This document shows, piece after piece, positions 52,291 through 62,018 of a stretch of DNA of 64,000 bases. The notes beneath the pieces were generated by a model. The model was given only the letters and a program-made list of their open reading frames with translations. It made no database searches and was not told where the DNA came from. The stretch is from Agarilytica sp045430345 (GTDB taxonomy: Bacteria > Pseudomonadota > Gammaproteobacteria > Pseudomonadales > Cellvibrionaceae). Every line of letters begins with the position of its first letter. Position 1 is the stretch's first letter. The position numbers and the translations under genes were made by a program. The DNA lies in the NCBI GenBank assembly GCA_045430345.1, contig JAILXT010000001.1, positions 744,001-808,000 on the forward strand, in the 5' to 3' direction.

Positions 52291-54387
52291 TTATTGTGCT
52301 GCTTGTTCGCTCATTTGCACATACCCGAGATAGCGGTCGTGAATACGTCTAACATACTCTACAGGCTCTTTTCCTCTGACATAGCCAAATCGGGATTTTT
52401 TATAATACTTGGGCTGCGAAAGGAGCAACATAGCTTGCTCAACATTATCGAACCATTTATTTGCATTTAATCCCATCTGGGTTGCAAGTTTGCGCGCATC
52501 TCTCACATGGCCGGTTCCCGCATTGTATGCCGCAAGTGTAAAGAACAGACGTTCTTCAAAATCGAGTTCACCAGGAAAACGATCTTCAAGCCAATCCAGA
52601 TACGCAATGCCAGCAGCTAAACCATTATGTGGATTGTATAAATCCCCAAACCCCATCTCTTTAGCGGTCCTGGGCATAACCTGCATTAAGCCTTGTGCGC
52701 CAGCGAAAGACTTTGCGCCAGGCTGAAATTTACTTTCCTGGTACATTTGTGCAACGATTAATCGCCAATCCATATTGTATTTCTGTGCTAACGGTTTCAC
52801 GATGTCATCAAACGGTGAAAGCGCTTTATCTGAGGCGACACGCCCGGTCTGGTATCGTTTTATTTTGCGTGTATTTTTAAAATACTTATCGAAGATAATA
52901 TTATAAAACAGTCCACGGTATTCCCGATCGATAAATGCATTCAGCTCAGTCGTTAATTGCGTTTGATCTTGCCGGGTACCCCAGGCGATCTCCGATGATT
53001 CGGTAAGGTCTAAATGCGCGGTCACGTTTTCGTGATATGTTTTTTCCAGTGCAACCAAGTGGCTGTCCGCGATGGTAAAGTCGTACTCCCCGTCGACTAC
53101 TTTTGAAATTAACGTTTCCGTTGTGGCGCCGTCAACTTCTACGATGTTGACGTTGTGTGATGAAGGAAGCAAGTTGTTGAGGCGCGTAAAAAACACGGTT
53201 TGCGGATTTAATCCAACTGATTTTCCATCCAGCTCGGAAAGATCAGCAAGCACAGGCCCAGCGTTACTCCCGACAAGCTGCTCTTTTACTTTTAAATAGG
53301 CTTTTGAGAAGACCAAGCCTTGAGTCTCTCGCAGGGTGCTGCGTGTTAAGGACGCCGCAATAAGATCCCCTTCCCCATTGTTTAAGGCCTCGATTAACTC
53401 GTCAATACTGTCTTTAATTACTACCGCTAAATGTAAATCGTGTTGCTCGGTAAACGCTTTCATTAATTCATAGTCAAAACCCATTAGTTCACCGCGCCAC
53501 ATAAAATAACTGGCTGGGTTATTTAACGTCAGCATGCGCAAGCGCCCGCTCGTCTTGATTGCGCTCCAGTCACGTTTGTCGAAAACAGTAGCGGCTTGTT
53601 TAACGTGATGGGATACCAAAAACTCATTGAGTAAAGATAACAATTCAGGGCTAGTTTTGCGTACGGCCCAAGCGATGGGCCGGTTTTTGTTAGCCTTAAA
53701 TTTTGTTGATAACAAGGGAAATTGGGGCAGCAAAGTACGAGCAACATCGCTATCGAGAATGGTGGCGTCGTATTGGCCCGATTCGATAAGAGCCAAGGTG
53801 TCAACATCGCTCACAGACGTATCCAAAAGCGTAGTTTTAGCCCCTAAACCAAGTTTTTCGAGAGTGTCTAGATATGCCGTGCCAGCAGGGATTGCGATGG
53901 AGTGAGCCTTTAATGCTTCTGCATCCGCGATAGCAAAATCTTTATGCGCAACCAGCAGCTCAGATACTTGTGCGATGGGTTTGGAGAAGCTGACATGCGC
54001 ACTGCGTTCGCGAGTAACGGTCATATTCGTCACGATGATATCGCCGATACCGCTTTTCAGCGCCGGTATCATCTCTTCAAATCCATCTACAAAGACCCAT
54101 TTAACGTCTAGCGCTAGCTCCTGAGCGAATTTCTCGGCCAAGTTTTGGTATGTCAGTACGGATAGGCCTGCTCTAGGGAGTGCGTCTGCACCGTCGAAAC
54201 GGGGTGCAATAACACGTATCTGCTTATGCTCGCGAATCCCATCAAGATCCCCCGTATAGATATAAGGTTTGGGCGTGGGAGTGGGCGCGCTGTGGCTTTC
54301 GGCGTTTGCTGGTCCAGTCTCGCTTTTTGAGCAGCCAAGTGAAAGCATGCTGGCAATTATTATCAGCGAGCAAAGAAGTTTGCGCAT
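52291..54387 (-). CDS. MltF-like lytic transglycosylase with two solute-binding domains
   Basis: The 698-aa lipoprotein (lipobox MLSLGC) has two SBP_bac_3-like domains in series, about 55-280 (RIVRERS-type VTRERSAHVSFSKPIAQ) and 285-500 (LTRSTLRETQGLVFSK). A C-terminal lytic transglycosylase domain follows (about 535-690) with catalytic Glu in YQESKFQPGAKS and the GLMQVMPRTA motif. Classical MltF has one binding domain and about 450-520 residues, so this is an enlarged relative. It should cleave peptidoglycan glycan strands in the periplasm, perhaps under control of a bound muropeptide. Confidence 0.9.
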   Translation of the reverse strand: MRKLLCSLIIIASMLSLGCSKSETGPANAESHSAPTPTPKPYIYTGDLDGIREHKQIRVIAPRFDGADALPRAGLSVLTYQNLAEKFAQELALDVKWVFVDGFEEMIPALKSGIGDIIVTNMTVTRERSAHVSFSKPIAQVSELLVAHKDFAIADAEALKAHSIAIPAGTAYLDTLEKLGLGAKTTLLDTSVSDVDTLALIESGQYDATILDSDVARTLLPQFPLLSTKFKANKNRPIAWAVRKTSPELLSLLNEFLVSHHVKQAATVFDKRDWSAIKTSGRLRMLTLNNPASYFMWRGELMGFDYELMKAFTEQHDLHLAVVIKDSIDELIEALNNGEGDLIAASLTRSTLRETQGLVFSKAYLKVKEQLVGSNAGPVLADLSELDGKSVGLNPQTVFFTRLNNLLPSSHNVNIVEVDGATTETLISKVVDGEYDFTIADSHLVALEKTYHENVTAHLDLTESSEIAWGTRQDQTQLTTELNAFIDREYRGLFYNIIFDKYFKNTRKIKRYQTGRVASDKALSPFDDIVKPLAQKYNMDWRLIVAQMYQESKFQPGAKSFAGAQGLMQVMPRTAKEMGFGDLYNPHNGLAAGIAYLDWLEDRFPGELDFEERLFFTLAAYNAGTGHVRDARKLATQMGLNANKWFDNVEQAMLLLSQPKYYKKSRFGYVRGKEPVEYVRRIHDRYLGYVQMSEQAAQ

Positions 54388-54486
54388 AGGGGGTCCCTAT
54401 TTTAGTTATCCAGTACCGAAGGGTTAGGATTGTAAAGGAACGGAGGGGTAATGAGAATCAAGACTGGAGTGAGGTTGAGCGAGTCC

Positions 54487-54525
54487 ACCAAAGGCGAGAA
54501 CCATAGCGTATCGCTCGCCGTTGGT
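54487..54525. repeat. Stem-loop downstream of the acidic exported protein gene
   Basis: ACCAA/GGCGAG (54487-54498) pairs with CTCGCC/TTGGT (54514-54525). There is no U-tract in either direction, so a terminator role is uncertain. Confidence 0.35.
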
Positions 54526-54547
54526 AGACTAATAAGCCGTTTGTGGA

Positions 54548-55045
54548 CTATAGCAGATTAGCTGCATCGTTCAGGGGCTCGGGCTCTGATGATGTCTCAC
54601 CACTCGTTTCAGATGTTTCAACTTCGTCGCTAGTGGCCTCCTCCGCGTCATTTACCGCGCCCTCAGTCGCGTCTTCGGCAGTGTTAGCCGCAGCCGATTG
54701 TTCTGACGCGTCTTCAGTTGAGGCCTCATCCTGTTCAGGTGAGTTACTACTCAACTCACTGCACTGCCAACCCCAAGATTCTTGTTTCGCTGCAAATTCA
54801 CGGGCCCTAGCTTCACAGTACCCAGTTTCGTCATTTGCTCGCCATAGCTCCTGTTCACCGGAAGCCTTTCGGTATAGCACGCCACACGGAACACTTTGTC
54901 CGGGGACATCGTACTGTACTAGGATTTCACGAGACTGTTCGCCGTGGTGGCACAAATACCCAGGCGACGCGGCAAACGCGATGCTTGGAACAGCAACAAA
55001 TATACTTATTAAGGTTTTGATGGGGTGCTTCGAGAATGTTGGCAT
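54548..55045 (-). CDS. Exported protein with acidic low-complexity tail
   Basis: The 165-aa protein has a signal peptide (TLISIFVAVPSIAFA-A). A compact domain of about 80 residues contains four cysteines likely to form disulfides (YLCHHGEQSR, SVPCGVLYRK, GYCEARAREF, WGWQCSEL). The last 65 residues are almost only Ala, Ser, Thr, Glu and Asp. The tail is probably unstructured. No family is recognised. Confidence 0.72.
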   Translation of the reverse strand: MPTFSKHPIKTLISIFVAVPSIAFAASPGYLCHHGEQSREILVQYDVPGQSVPCGVLYRKASGEQELWRANDETGYCEARAREFAAKQESWGWQCSELSSNSPEQDEASTEDASEQSAAANTAEDATEGAVNDAEEATSDEVETSETSGETSSEPEPLNDAANLL

Positions 55046-55373
55046 AACAGAGGTCTCCGTATATTGAGGTCTAAATGATGTGAAATTGTTATGTATAGAC
55101 GATGTCGAACTATATGGCGCTTTCCCTTAAGGCTTCTGACGCCTTGTAGGCTATATTTTTGCACAACTTTCGAGCAAAACCAGGGGTTTGCGCATTTTTT
55201 ATTATCGATTAGGCACGTACCTAGGATTTTAGATGCAAATCGACATAAGTTGTTGAACTTTAACGATAGTTTCTGCTCTGGTTACAAGAATACGCTATGT
55301 TATAGTAGCGAACAGAAAAATGTATGACACGAACTAAAAACGACAATAAATTACGAGAAAGGTAGTTATTAGT
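55046..55373. other. Non-coding region upstream of prc
   Basis: About 330 bases between divergent genes. Short overlapping frames exist but lack RBS and protein features. GAAAGG before the prc start is the only element identified. Confidence 0.4.
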
Positions 55374-57482
55374 ATGCTTCCCAAGAAACAGCTTTTGGTT
55401 TCTTTTGTTTTGAGTTTAACGGTCTGTATAAGCACATTGTCATCGGCAAAGCCAATGACCGATATACAGCACTCCCGGTCTCAGTCAGACACAATCCGGG
55501 ATATTCTTGCAAAATTACAGTCCCGGCATTACCGCGATCTTCGTATCGACGATAACCTTTCTCAACGATTTTTAGAGAACTATGTAGATTCTCTTGACCC
55601 TTCAAGGATGTTTTTCTACGACAAAGACATAAAATCTATCGAAGTTCATTCGCTGAAGTTCGATGATTACTTCAAAGTTGGGGAGCTCACACCCGCGTAT
55701 GATATTTACCACCTTTACCGTAAGCGCGTGGTATCCCGCTTGGAATCGGTATTAGAGCTATTAAACGATCCAACGATCAAGTTTAACTTCGGCATTGATG
55801 ATGAAGTGCTATTAGAGCGAGAAGATCAACCATGGCCTTCTACTCTCGCAGAAGCGGATAAGCTCTGGCATAAGCGCGTTAAACTCAGTATTTTGAACCT
55901 CAAAATGGCCGGCAAGACGGTTGAAGAAGCCAAGAAAACGGTTACTAAGCGTTATCGCCGTCAGTTAAAGCGTATGGATCAGTTGGATACAGCTGACATT
56001 TTTGAAACCATCGCCAACGCCCTCACCCTATTATATGATCCTCATACGAATTACTGGTCCCCACGCACGTCTGAAAACTTCAATATCAATATGCGCTTAT
56101 CGCTCGAAGGTATTGGCGCTGTGCTCCAATCCGATGAAGAGTTTACTAAAGTCGTGAGGCTTGTTGCAGGCGGTCCCGCAGACAAGCAAGGTCAGCTGAA
56201 ACCAGCGGACAAGATCGTCGGTGTCGCTCAAGGCGATGCCGGTGAGATGGTGGATGTGGTCGGTTGGCGGCTTGAAGAAGTTGTTGATCTTATTCGAGGA
56301 CCAAAGAACACCGTGGTTAAGCTTGAGGTTAAGGGCGATTCTGAAAACAAAGTTGTGCGCATTAATCGTGGTCGAGTGAAGTTAGAAGACCAAGCCGCAC
56401 AGAAAGAAGTTTTGGAGCTTAGTGACGGCAACGAACTATATAAGTTGGGCGTGATTAATTTGCCGACCTTCTATGTTGATTTCGATGCGCAGCGTATGCG
56501 TAAAATGGATTACAAAAGCAGTTCCAGTGACGTAGCCAAGCTGCTACGCGAGCTTATGAAAGAAGATGTCGACGGCATCATTCTTGATTTAAGAAATAAC
56601 GGTGGCGGTTCACTCCAAGAAGCGGTAAACCTAACAGACTTATTTATAGATCAAGGTCCTGTTGTTCAAATACGAAGCCCAGATAATCGTATTAATCGCC
56701 ACAACCGCTCTCGCTTCAAAGCAATGTACGGTGGGCCATTAGTTGTATTGGTGAACAGGTTAAGTGCGTCTGCATCTGAGATTTTCGCGGGTGCGATACA
56801 AGATTACAATCGTGGCATTATTATCGGCGCTCAAACATTTGGCAAAGGCACTGTCCAATCAGTAAACCCTCTTGTTGAAGGTGGTCTTAAAATTACTGAG
56901 TCTAAATTCTACCGTGTCTCAGGTGATAGCACTCAACATCGCGGTGTGATTCCTGATGTAAAAATTCCGTTTTTAATTGACCCTGAGGAAGTAGGTGAGT
57001 CAGCTTACGACAACGCGCTACCTTGGGATAAGATTCACGCGGTCCCCCACGCAGAGTACTTCGATTACTCTTCGGTGCTGCCGGTAATCAAAAATCTTCA
57101 TGAAAAACGTGCCGAGAAAGATCCTGACTTTACCTATCTTTTAGATCAGGTAAGCATTATGGAAAAAAACAAACAAAAGAAAACGATCTCCCTTAACGAA
57201 CAGAAACGCGTTAAAGAAAAGGAATCACTCGAGCATGAGGCGATGTTCATCGAAAACAAACGTCGAAGCGCAAAAAATATGGAGGCGTTCAAAACTATTG
57301 AAGAGTATCGCAGCTTTGGAGACGCTGAAGATGAAGAGCAGGAAGAAGCTGGGACTCAGAACAATCAGAAGATCGATATTGACGGCGATACGATCTTAAT
57401 TGAGTCTGGAAGTATCTTAGTGGATATCATCCGACTAACGAATAAGAGTGTTAAACAGCAACAAGCATTTGCTCATCAGTAG
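55374..57482 (+). CDS. prc: Tail-specific periplasmic protease Prc (CtpA family, S41)
   Basis: The 702-aa protein has a signal peptide (VLSLTVCISTLSSA), an N-terminal helical TSP domain, a PDZ domain (about 250-320, LSLEGIGAVLQSDEEF) and the S41 protease domain. The catalytic region is RLSASASEIFAGAI (Ser464-Ser468), with Lys491 in TFGKGTVQ forming the Ser-Lys dyad. A charged C-terminal extension is typical of Prc. It degrades and trims periplasmic proteins, including peptidoglycan hydrolases, with NlpI-like adaptors. Confidence 0.95.
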   Translation: MLPKKQLLVSFVLSLTVCISTLSSAKPMTDIQHSRSQSDTIRDILAKLQSRHYRDLRIDDNLSQRFLENYVDSLDPSRMFFYDKDIKSIEVHSLKFDDYFKVGELTPAYDIYHLYRKRVVSRLESVLELLNDPTIKFNFGIDDEVLLEREDQPWPSTLAEADKLWHKRVKLSILNLKMAGKTVEEAKKTVTKRYRRQLKRMDQLDTADIFETIANALTLLYDPHTNYWSPRTSENFNINMRLSLEGIGAVLQSDEEFTKVVRLVAGGPADKQGQLKPADKIVGVAQGDAGEMVDVVGWRLEEVVDLIRGPKNTVVKLEVKGDSENKVVRINRGRVKLEDQAAQKEVLELSDGNELYKLGVINLPTFYVDFDAQRMRKMDYKSSSSDVAKLLRELMKEDVDGIILDLRNNGGGSLQEAVNLTDLFIDQGPVVQIRSPDNRINRHNRSRFKAMYGGPLVVLVNRLSASASEIFAGAIQDYNRGIIIGAQTFGKGTVQSVNPLVEGGLKITESKFYRVSGDSTQHRGVIPDVKIPFLIDPEEVGESAYDNALPWDKIHAVPHAEYFDYSSVLPVIKNLHEKRAEKDPDFTYLLDQVSIMEKNKQKKTISLNEQKRVKEKESLEHEAMFIENKRRSAKNMEAFKTIEEYRSFGDAEDEEQEEAGTQNNQKIDIDGDTILIESGSILVDIIRLTNKSVKQQQAFAHQ

Positions 57483-57491
57483 TTCTATATT

Positions 57492-57520
57492 TAAAGCCGC
57501 AGCCCTTGGCTGCGGCTTTA
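57492..57520. terminator. Bidirectional terminator after prc
   Basis: A perfect 13-bp GC-rich stem, TAAAGCCGCAGCC (57492-57504) with GGCTGCGGCTTTA (57508-57520) and a CTT loop, lies 9 bp after the prc stop. The A/T flanks serve as U-tracts in both directions. Confidence 0.9.
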
Positions 57521-57654
57521 TCCTATCCTCTTAGTAGGCTCCTCTCGTTACCTCCCCCACGTTAAAATGCAGTGCACTGCCCTCAGCGGCCTATACGTAT
57601 CTCTTTCGATCGTATGTTTATTGGATGCTCTTTTGGGCGAGTGGGTCATCGCGG

Positions 57655-59781
57655 CTAAATCAATGTAGACCAATAAGATAACGTGCTTTTCAGTGTCTTT
57701 TTAGGGTTGTGGGTTAAATCGATGTAGTCATCTAGACCAAGCTCATAAGCGAAGTCTTCGAAAGCTTCCTTTCCTCTACTCAAACCCAATATTGGCATAT
57801 ACACTTCTTTTGAAAGCTGGGCTTCGTAAGCACGTATTTTATGCACAAGCTCAGAGACATCATCATTGGTGTCGCAGTCAATTAATATAATTTGGTAGTT
57901 GTTTTGTTCTGAGAGCGTTTCCTCTAAAGGCGAGGTGCTGTCTACAAAGGAAAAATCACGGCAAATATCATCGAACTGAGCGGACATGCGGGCAGTTTCA
58001 TCGCTGTCACCAGTAAACAGTGCGATTTTTTGGTCTTTGTCTGCGCCCCCTTCCTGCTCGTCCAGATGATACAGTTCGTGGAATAGACTCTCAATTTCAA
58101 ACAGTCCCGTGGGTTTATCCACAAAATGAAAACCGTAGGCTTCATCGTAGCCCTTTTCACGTAATAGCGTTTGCTGTGTTCTTGTCGCAGCTGCAATTTT
58201 CTTTGTGTATCTCAGCTCTTGAATCTGTTTAAGGGATTCGCAAAAATCATTGACGGCATCGGCGTCCGCATCAGAATAAAAAATCAGGCTTTCTATTGGT
58301 GTCTGAAATTTGTAGCTGTTTTCTAATGTTTGGATCGCTCGGTTGTACTGCGTTTCTGTGAATACATTAAACCCGAGCGCATCTAACTCTTGGCGTTTAA
58401 TATCGACAATGCGTGGGTGGTTATGGACTAGAAGGACGCTTTTTCCTGAGAAAGAGTCCTTGTGGAAGTCGAGCTGACCCGCGTGCTCGGCAATATCTAT
58501 TTTCGCATTGAAACGAAATTGCTGCTCTTCCTGGAGCACTTCGTTGAGTTCGATGCTGCCATTCATAAGCTCGGCAAGCCCCTTAGCGACGACTAACCCC
58601 AGTGTGCCACCTAGTTCATGGGTAACAGTGTCATGAGAGAAAAGTTTTTTACTCTTGTCAAAGCTTCGTGTTACCGAAACATACAACTCCCCAGCGTTTT
58701 CGTACTCACGAAGAAATTCGACTTCCAGAAGCACAACACATCGTTCGACGTCATCAAGGATGATATTGAGCAGTGATCGAATGATCTGAGCCAGGCGGGA
58801 TGCATCACCTTTTAATCGCATTGGGAGTGTTGGGGATAAGCTTGTCTCAATCTGAATGTGGTGCGTTTCAGCTGCGTCAATAAATTCGGCGACCAAGTGC
58901 TGGATTTCATGGCGAATATTAAATACGCGTTCGTCTAAGTCGAGTTCCTTCGACAATACGCCACTAAAATCACTGATATTGGTATGCAGTTCATCTAGCT
59001 CAGAAAGTATTTGAAGCTTTAAATCTTGGCTGTCTTTTCCTTCTGCTTCATGCACATGATTCATAAAACGATCAATGTCGTTATGCAAGTGTCTCATGAA
59101 CTCTTGATTGAGTTTTACGTTTGCCTTAGTGTCTCGCTTTTCTTCTTCGATGGACAATGTTTTTCGTGCAAGGGCATAAGTCGCTTCTAGCCTCTCCCAA
59201 TAGTTTTCAGACATCAAGCGGCATTGGTGGGTCAGCATCAAATAAAACACCAACATAATCGCGCCATATAAGTACCCAGTTAGACCGCCCACATAAAAAG
59301 CCGCGGCAGCTGCGGGCACTAGGCCAAAAAACTGATAGTAAGAAAGAAACTTTTGATAAGGCGCGAAAGCGTGCGCAGTACTTGAAAAGAAGATTACAGT
59401 GTAGAGCCAAAGCAACGGGGCTTCGGCGTCCATGTCTAACTTTAATGTCACAAATACCATTATAACGCCCCACCAAACGGCTCCGGCGAGTGTGGCGAAA
59501 AAATATTGCGTACGCCATTTGGCCGGTGCACGCGGGTATAAATTATCGAACCGAAAGAGGTAAAGGCTACGAACAATGGTGTTTAATAAAATACCCGTAG
59601 TAAGCACCGCCATTAAGACAGGGTTTTCGTCAATGAAGCGCCCGTGGGCTGTACAGAGTAGAAATGCAAAAAAATTGAATACAACGCCGCGGCGACTGTA
59701 TTTTGCGAGACGAGAATCCGTCTCGCGCATAATGCGTCGATCTTTTTGTACTTTACTTGCAGGTAGAAAAAATTTGAACAT
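57655..59781 (-). CDS. Degenerate hybrid sensor histidine kinase-like membrane protein
   Basis: The 708-aa protein has about six transmembrane helices (35-200), a helical dimerisation region (FMRHLHNDIDRFMNHVHEAEG), an HATPase-like domain (DASRLAQIIRSLLNIILDD, GGTLGLVVAKGLAELMNGSI) and two receiver-like domains (from about 440 and 590). The histidine box lacks the usual H-E/D pattern, the N-box is weak, and the first receiver has VLLVHNHPRIV instead of VLVVDDNP. This suggests loss of kinase and phosphotransfer chemistry, or a very divergent mechanism. It lies alone, convergent with prc. Confidence 0.75.
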   Translation of the reverse strand: MFKFFLPASKVQKDRRIMRETDSRLAKYSRRGVVFNFFAFLLCTAHGRFIDENPVLMAVLTTGILLNTIVRSLYLFRFDNLYPRAPAKWRTQYFFATLAGAVWWGVIMVFVTLKLDMDAEAPLLWLYTVIFFSSTAHAFAPYQKFLSYYQFFGLVPAAAAAFYVGGLTGYLYGAIMLVFYLMLTHQCRLMSENYWERLEATYALARKTLSIEEEKRDTKANVKLNQEFMRHLHNDIDRFMNHVHEAEGKDSQDLKLQILSELDELHTNISDFSGVLSKELDLDERVFNIRHEIQHLVAEFIDAAETHHIQIETSLSPTLPMRLKGDASRLAQIIRSLLNIILDDVERCVVLLEVEFLREYENAGELYVSVTRSFDKSKKLFSHDTVTHELGGTLGLVVAKGLAELMNGSIELNEVLQEEQQFRFNAKIDIAEHAGQLDFHKDSFSGKSVLLVHNHPRIVDIKRQELDALGFNVFTETQYNRAIQTLENSYKFQTPIESLIFYSDADADAVNDFCESLKQIQELRYTKKIAAATRTQQTLLREKGYDEAYGFHFVDKPTGLFEIESLFHELYHLDEQEGGADKDQKIALFTGDSDETARMSAQFDDICRDFSFVDSTSPLEETLSEQNNYQIILIDCDTNDDVSELVHKIRAYEAQLSKEVYMPILGLSRGKEAFEDFAYELGLDDYIDLTHNPKKTLKSTLSYWSTLI

Positions 59782-59939
59782 GGAAGTTTATGTTACCGAG
59801 AAAACGACTACGTTTTAAAAACTGGCATTTGCTATACGTACGATTTGGCGAAATATAATATTGAGACCACTAACGTCGAAGGTATAGATAAGACCACACT
59901 AGATTTAGAGTAAGTAAGATGAAAAACTGTTTTGATGCA

Positions 59940-59976
59940 GCGATATTAGAGCAGTATGTAAGCGCTCTAATATCGC
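59940..59976 (-). terminator. Hairpin downstream of etfA
   Basis: A perfect 13-bp stem, GCGATATTAGAGC (59940-59952) and its complement (59964-59976), lies 13 bp past the etfA stop. On the minus strand it is followed about 12 nt later by a short T-run. It probably ends the etfBA transcript. Confidence 0.6.
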
Positions 59977-59988
59977 GTAAAGTGTGCA

Positions 59989-60921
59989 TTAACCAAGTGC
60001 GTTTGTTAACTCGGGTACTGCGTCAAATAAATCGGCGACTAAACCATAATCCGCAACTTGGAATATGGGCGCTTCCTCATCTTTATTTATCGCTACAATA
60101 ACTTTCGAATCTTTCATGCCGGCTAAATGCTGAATCGCACCGGAAATACCAACCGCGATATACAAGTCAGGAGCGACGATTTTCCCCGTTTGTCCAACCT
60201 GCATATCGTTAGGGACAAATCCAGCATCGACTGCGGCTCGGGATGCGCCTACGGCAGCACCGAGTTTATCGGCCAGAGTGTACAATAACTCGAAGTTCTC
60301 ACCATTTTGAAGACCTCGTCCACCCGAAATCACGATGTTAGCTGCCGTTAATTCGGGACGATCAGATTCAGCTAATTCTTCTTTTATAAAAGAGGATAAA
60401 CCTGAATCGTGAGCGCTATCGAGGGATTCAACACTCGCGCTGCCACCCGATGCTGGGGCTGAATCAAAAGCAGTTGTTCGCACGGTGAATATCTTTATTG
60501 CGTCGCTCGATTGAACCTTCGCGATCACATTACCGGCGTAAAATGGTCGAGAGAAAGTGTCTGCGCTTTCAATTGCGATAACATCAGATATTGGTTGTAC
60601 ATCTAATAGCGCTGCCGCACGTGGTAAAATATTTTTACCGGTAGTGGTGGCCGGAGCAATAATATGGCTATATTGCTTACCGATTTCAGCGATCAAAGGT
60701 GCGACGTTCTCCGCAAGTGCGTGTTCATAGGCTGCTTGGTCCGAAAGAAGCACTTTGGATACGCCTGAGACCTCTTTCGCTTGGTCAGCAACAGCACTGC
60801 ATCCTGAGCCAGCAACAAGAACGACGACGTCGCGCTCCAATTGTGTTGCGGCTGTAATCGTATTTAAAGTTGCGTTCTTGAGCGCTTTGTTATCGTGCTC
60901 AGCTATGACAAGTACACTCAT
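59989..60921 (-). CDS. etfA: Electron-transfer flavoprotein alpha subunit
   Basis: The 310-aa subunit binds FAD. Signature regions are LTAANIVISGGRGLQ, AAVGASRAAVDAGFVPN, QVGQTGKIVAPDLYIAVGISGAIQHLAGM and IVAINKDEEAPIFQVADYGLV, the last two being the classic ETF-alpha FAD motif. It carries electrons from acyl-CoA and other dehydrogenases to ETF-QO. It overlaps etfB by 4 bp. Confidence 0.97.
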   Translation of the reverse strand: MSVLVIAEHDNKALKNATLNTITAATQLERDVVVLVAGSGCSAVADQAKEVSGVSKVLLSDQAAYEHALAENVAPLIAEIGKQYSHIIAPATTTGKNILPRAAALLDVQPISDVIAIESADTFSRPFYAGNVIAKVQSSDAIKIFTVRTTAFDSAPASGGSASVESLDSAHDSGLSSFIKEELAESDRPELTAANIVISGGRGLQNGENFELLYTLADKLGAAVGASRAAVDAGFVPNDMQVGQTGKIVAPDLYIAVGISGAIQHLAGMKDSKVIVAINKDEEAPIFQVADYGLVADLFDAVPELTNALG

Positions 60922-61670
60922 GAGATCACCTTCGCTTCATTTTTTAATTTTTCTAATAGCTCAGCCACATCAGACACTTTAACACCGCCTTTGCGCTCCG
61001 GCGGTGGAGATACTCCGAGCAGTGTTACTCTGGGGCTGGCATCCACGCCCAGGTCTTCTAGTGTCACCGTTTCAAGAGGCTTTTTCTTGGCTTTCATAAT
61101 ATTGGGAAGCGACGCGTAACGCGGTTCGTTCAAACGAAGATCTGTAGTGACGATTGCGGGAAGTTTTAGCTGAACCGTTTGCAGGCCGCCATCAATTTCT
61201 CGGGTAACGGCCACGTTCCCATCGCTCACAACCACTTCCGATGCGAATGTGCCCTGTCCTAGCCCGGTTAATGCCGCGAGCATTTGGCCGGTTTGGTTAT
61301 TGTCCCCATCGATAGATTGCTTGCCTAAGACCACCAATTCGGGCGATTCTTTATCGTAAAGCGCTTTCAAGCACTTGGCGATGGCGAGCGGCTCAAGCGC
61401 ATCGTCGGTTTGTACGTGAATACCGCGATCGGCGCCAATGGCCATTGCCGCGCGAATTTGCTCCTGAGCCTTTGCTGGCCCGACAGATACGACAATCACT
61501 TCTGTCGCTGTACCTGCCTCTTTAAGCTTAACCGCCTCTTCAACCGCAATTTCGCAGAAAGGGTTCATGGACATTTTGACGTTCGCCAAATCGACATTTG
61601 AACCGTCGGCGTTTGGCCTGACTTTTACGTTGTAATCAACCACTCTTTTTATCGGCACGAGAACTTTCAT
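60918..61670 (-). CDS. etfB: Electron-transfer flavoprotein beta subunit
   Basis: The 250-aa subunit starts at ATG 61670 (MKVLVPIKRVVDYNVKVR); the frame extends 9 codons upstream without support. Family blocks are MNPFCEIAVEEAVKLKE, VLGKQSIDGDNNQTGQM and LPAIVTTDLRLNEPRYASLP. It forms the ETF heterodimer with the next gene. Confidence 0.97.
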   Translation of the reverse strand: MKVLVPIKRVVDYNVKVRPNADGSNVDLANVKMSMNPFCEIAVEEAVKLKEAGTATEVIVVSVGPAKAQEQIRAAMAIGADRGIHVQTDDALEPLAIAKCLKALYDKESPELVVLGKQSIDGDNNQTGQMLAALTGLGQGTFASEVVVSDGNVAVTREIDGGLQTVQLKLPAIVTTDLRLNEPRYASLPNIMKAKKKPLETVTLEDLGVDASPRVTLLGVSPPPERKGGVKVSDVAELLEKLKNEAKVIS

Positions 61671-62018
61671 TGGGCAGTGAGCCTCCGTTAAGATCACAAA
61701 ATTATTATGCAGCTTTAACTACCATTATAAGATCAATTTCAACATGCAGACCACTCTATAACCAACTGATTTAACGATTATTTTTAGAAATAGGAGCACA
61801 CTTGTTGGGCTGCACGCATTTGTCAGTTCGCCTGCGAGCATTTGCCATGGAGAGAACGGCCTAAGTTTCCTATACTGCTAGAAGATTTGACTCTTTCGAT
61901 GACGTGTTATTTGTGAACATATGGCTAACAATAAAGCGCAAGAACTCGTTACCTACACTATATAGTCGCTGTTTACAGCAGATTCGAATAACTTATTCAC
62001 AAATGCCTTGGGGAGAAA
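61671..62018. other. Divergent promoter region of etfBA and ETF-QO
   Basis: About 350 bases with no coding potential. It is AT-rich and should carry both promoters of the two halves of one electron pathway. No clear operator for a fatty-acid regulator was recognised. Confidence 0.4.

Noticed and set aside
54543..55067. Plus-strand Ser/Ala-rich 174-aa frame
   Set aside because: It is the reverse complement of the acidic low-complexity tail of the exported protein on the minus strand.
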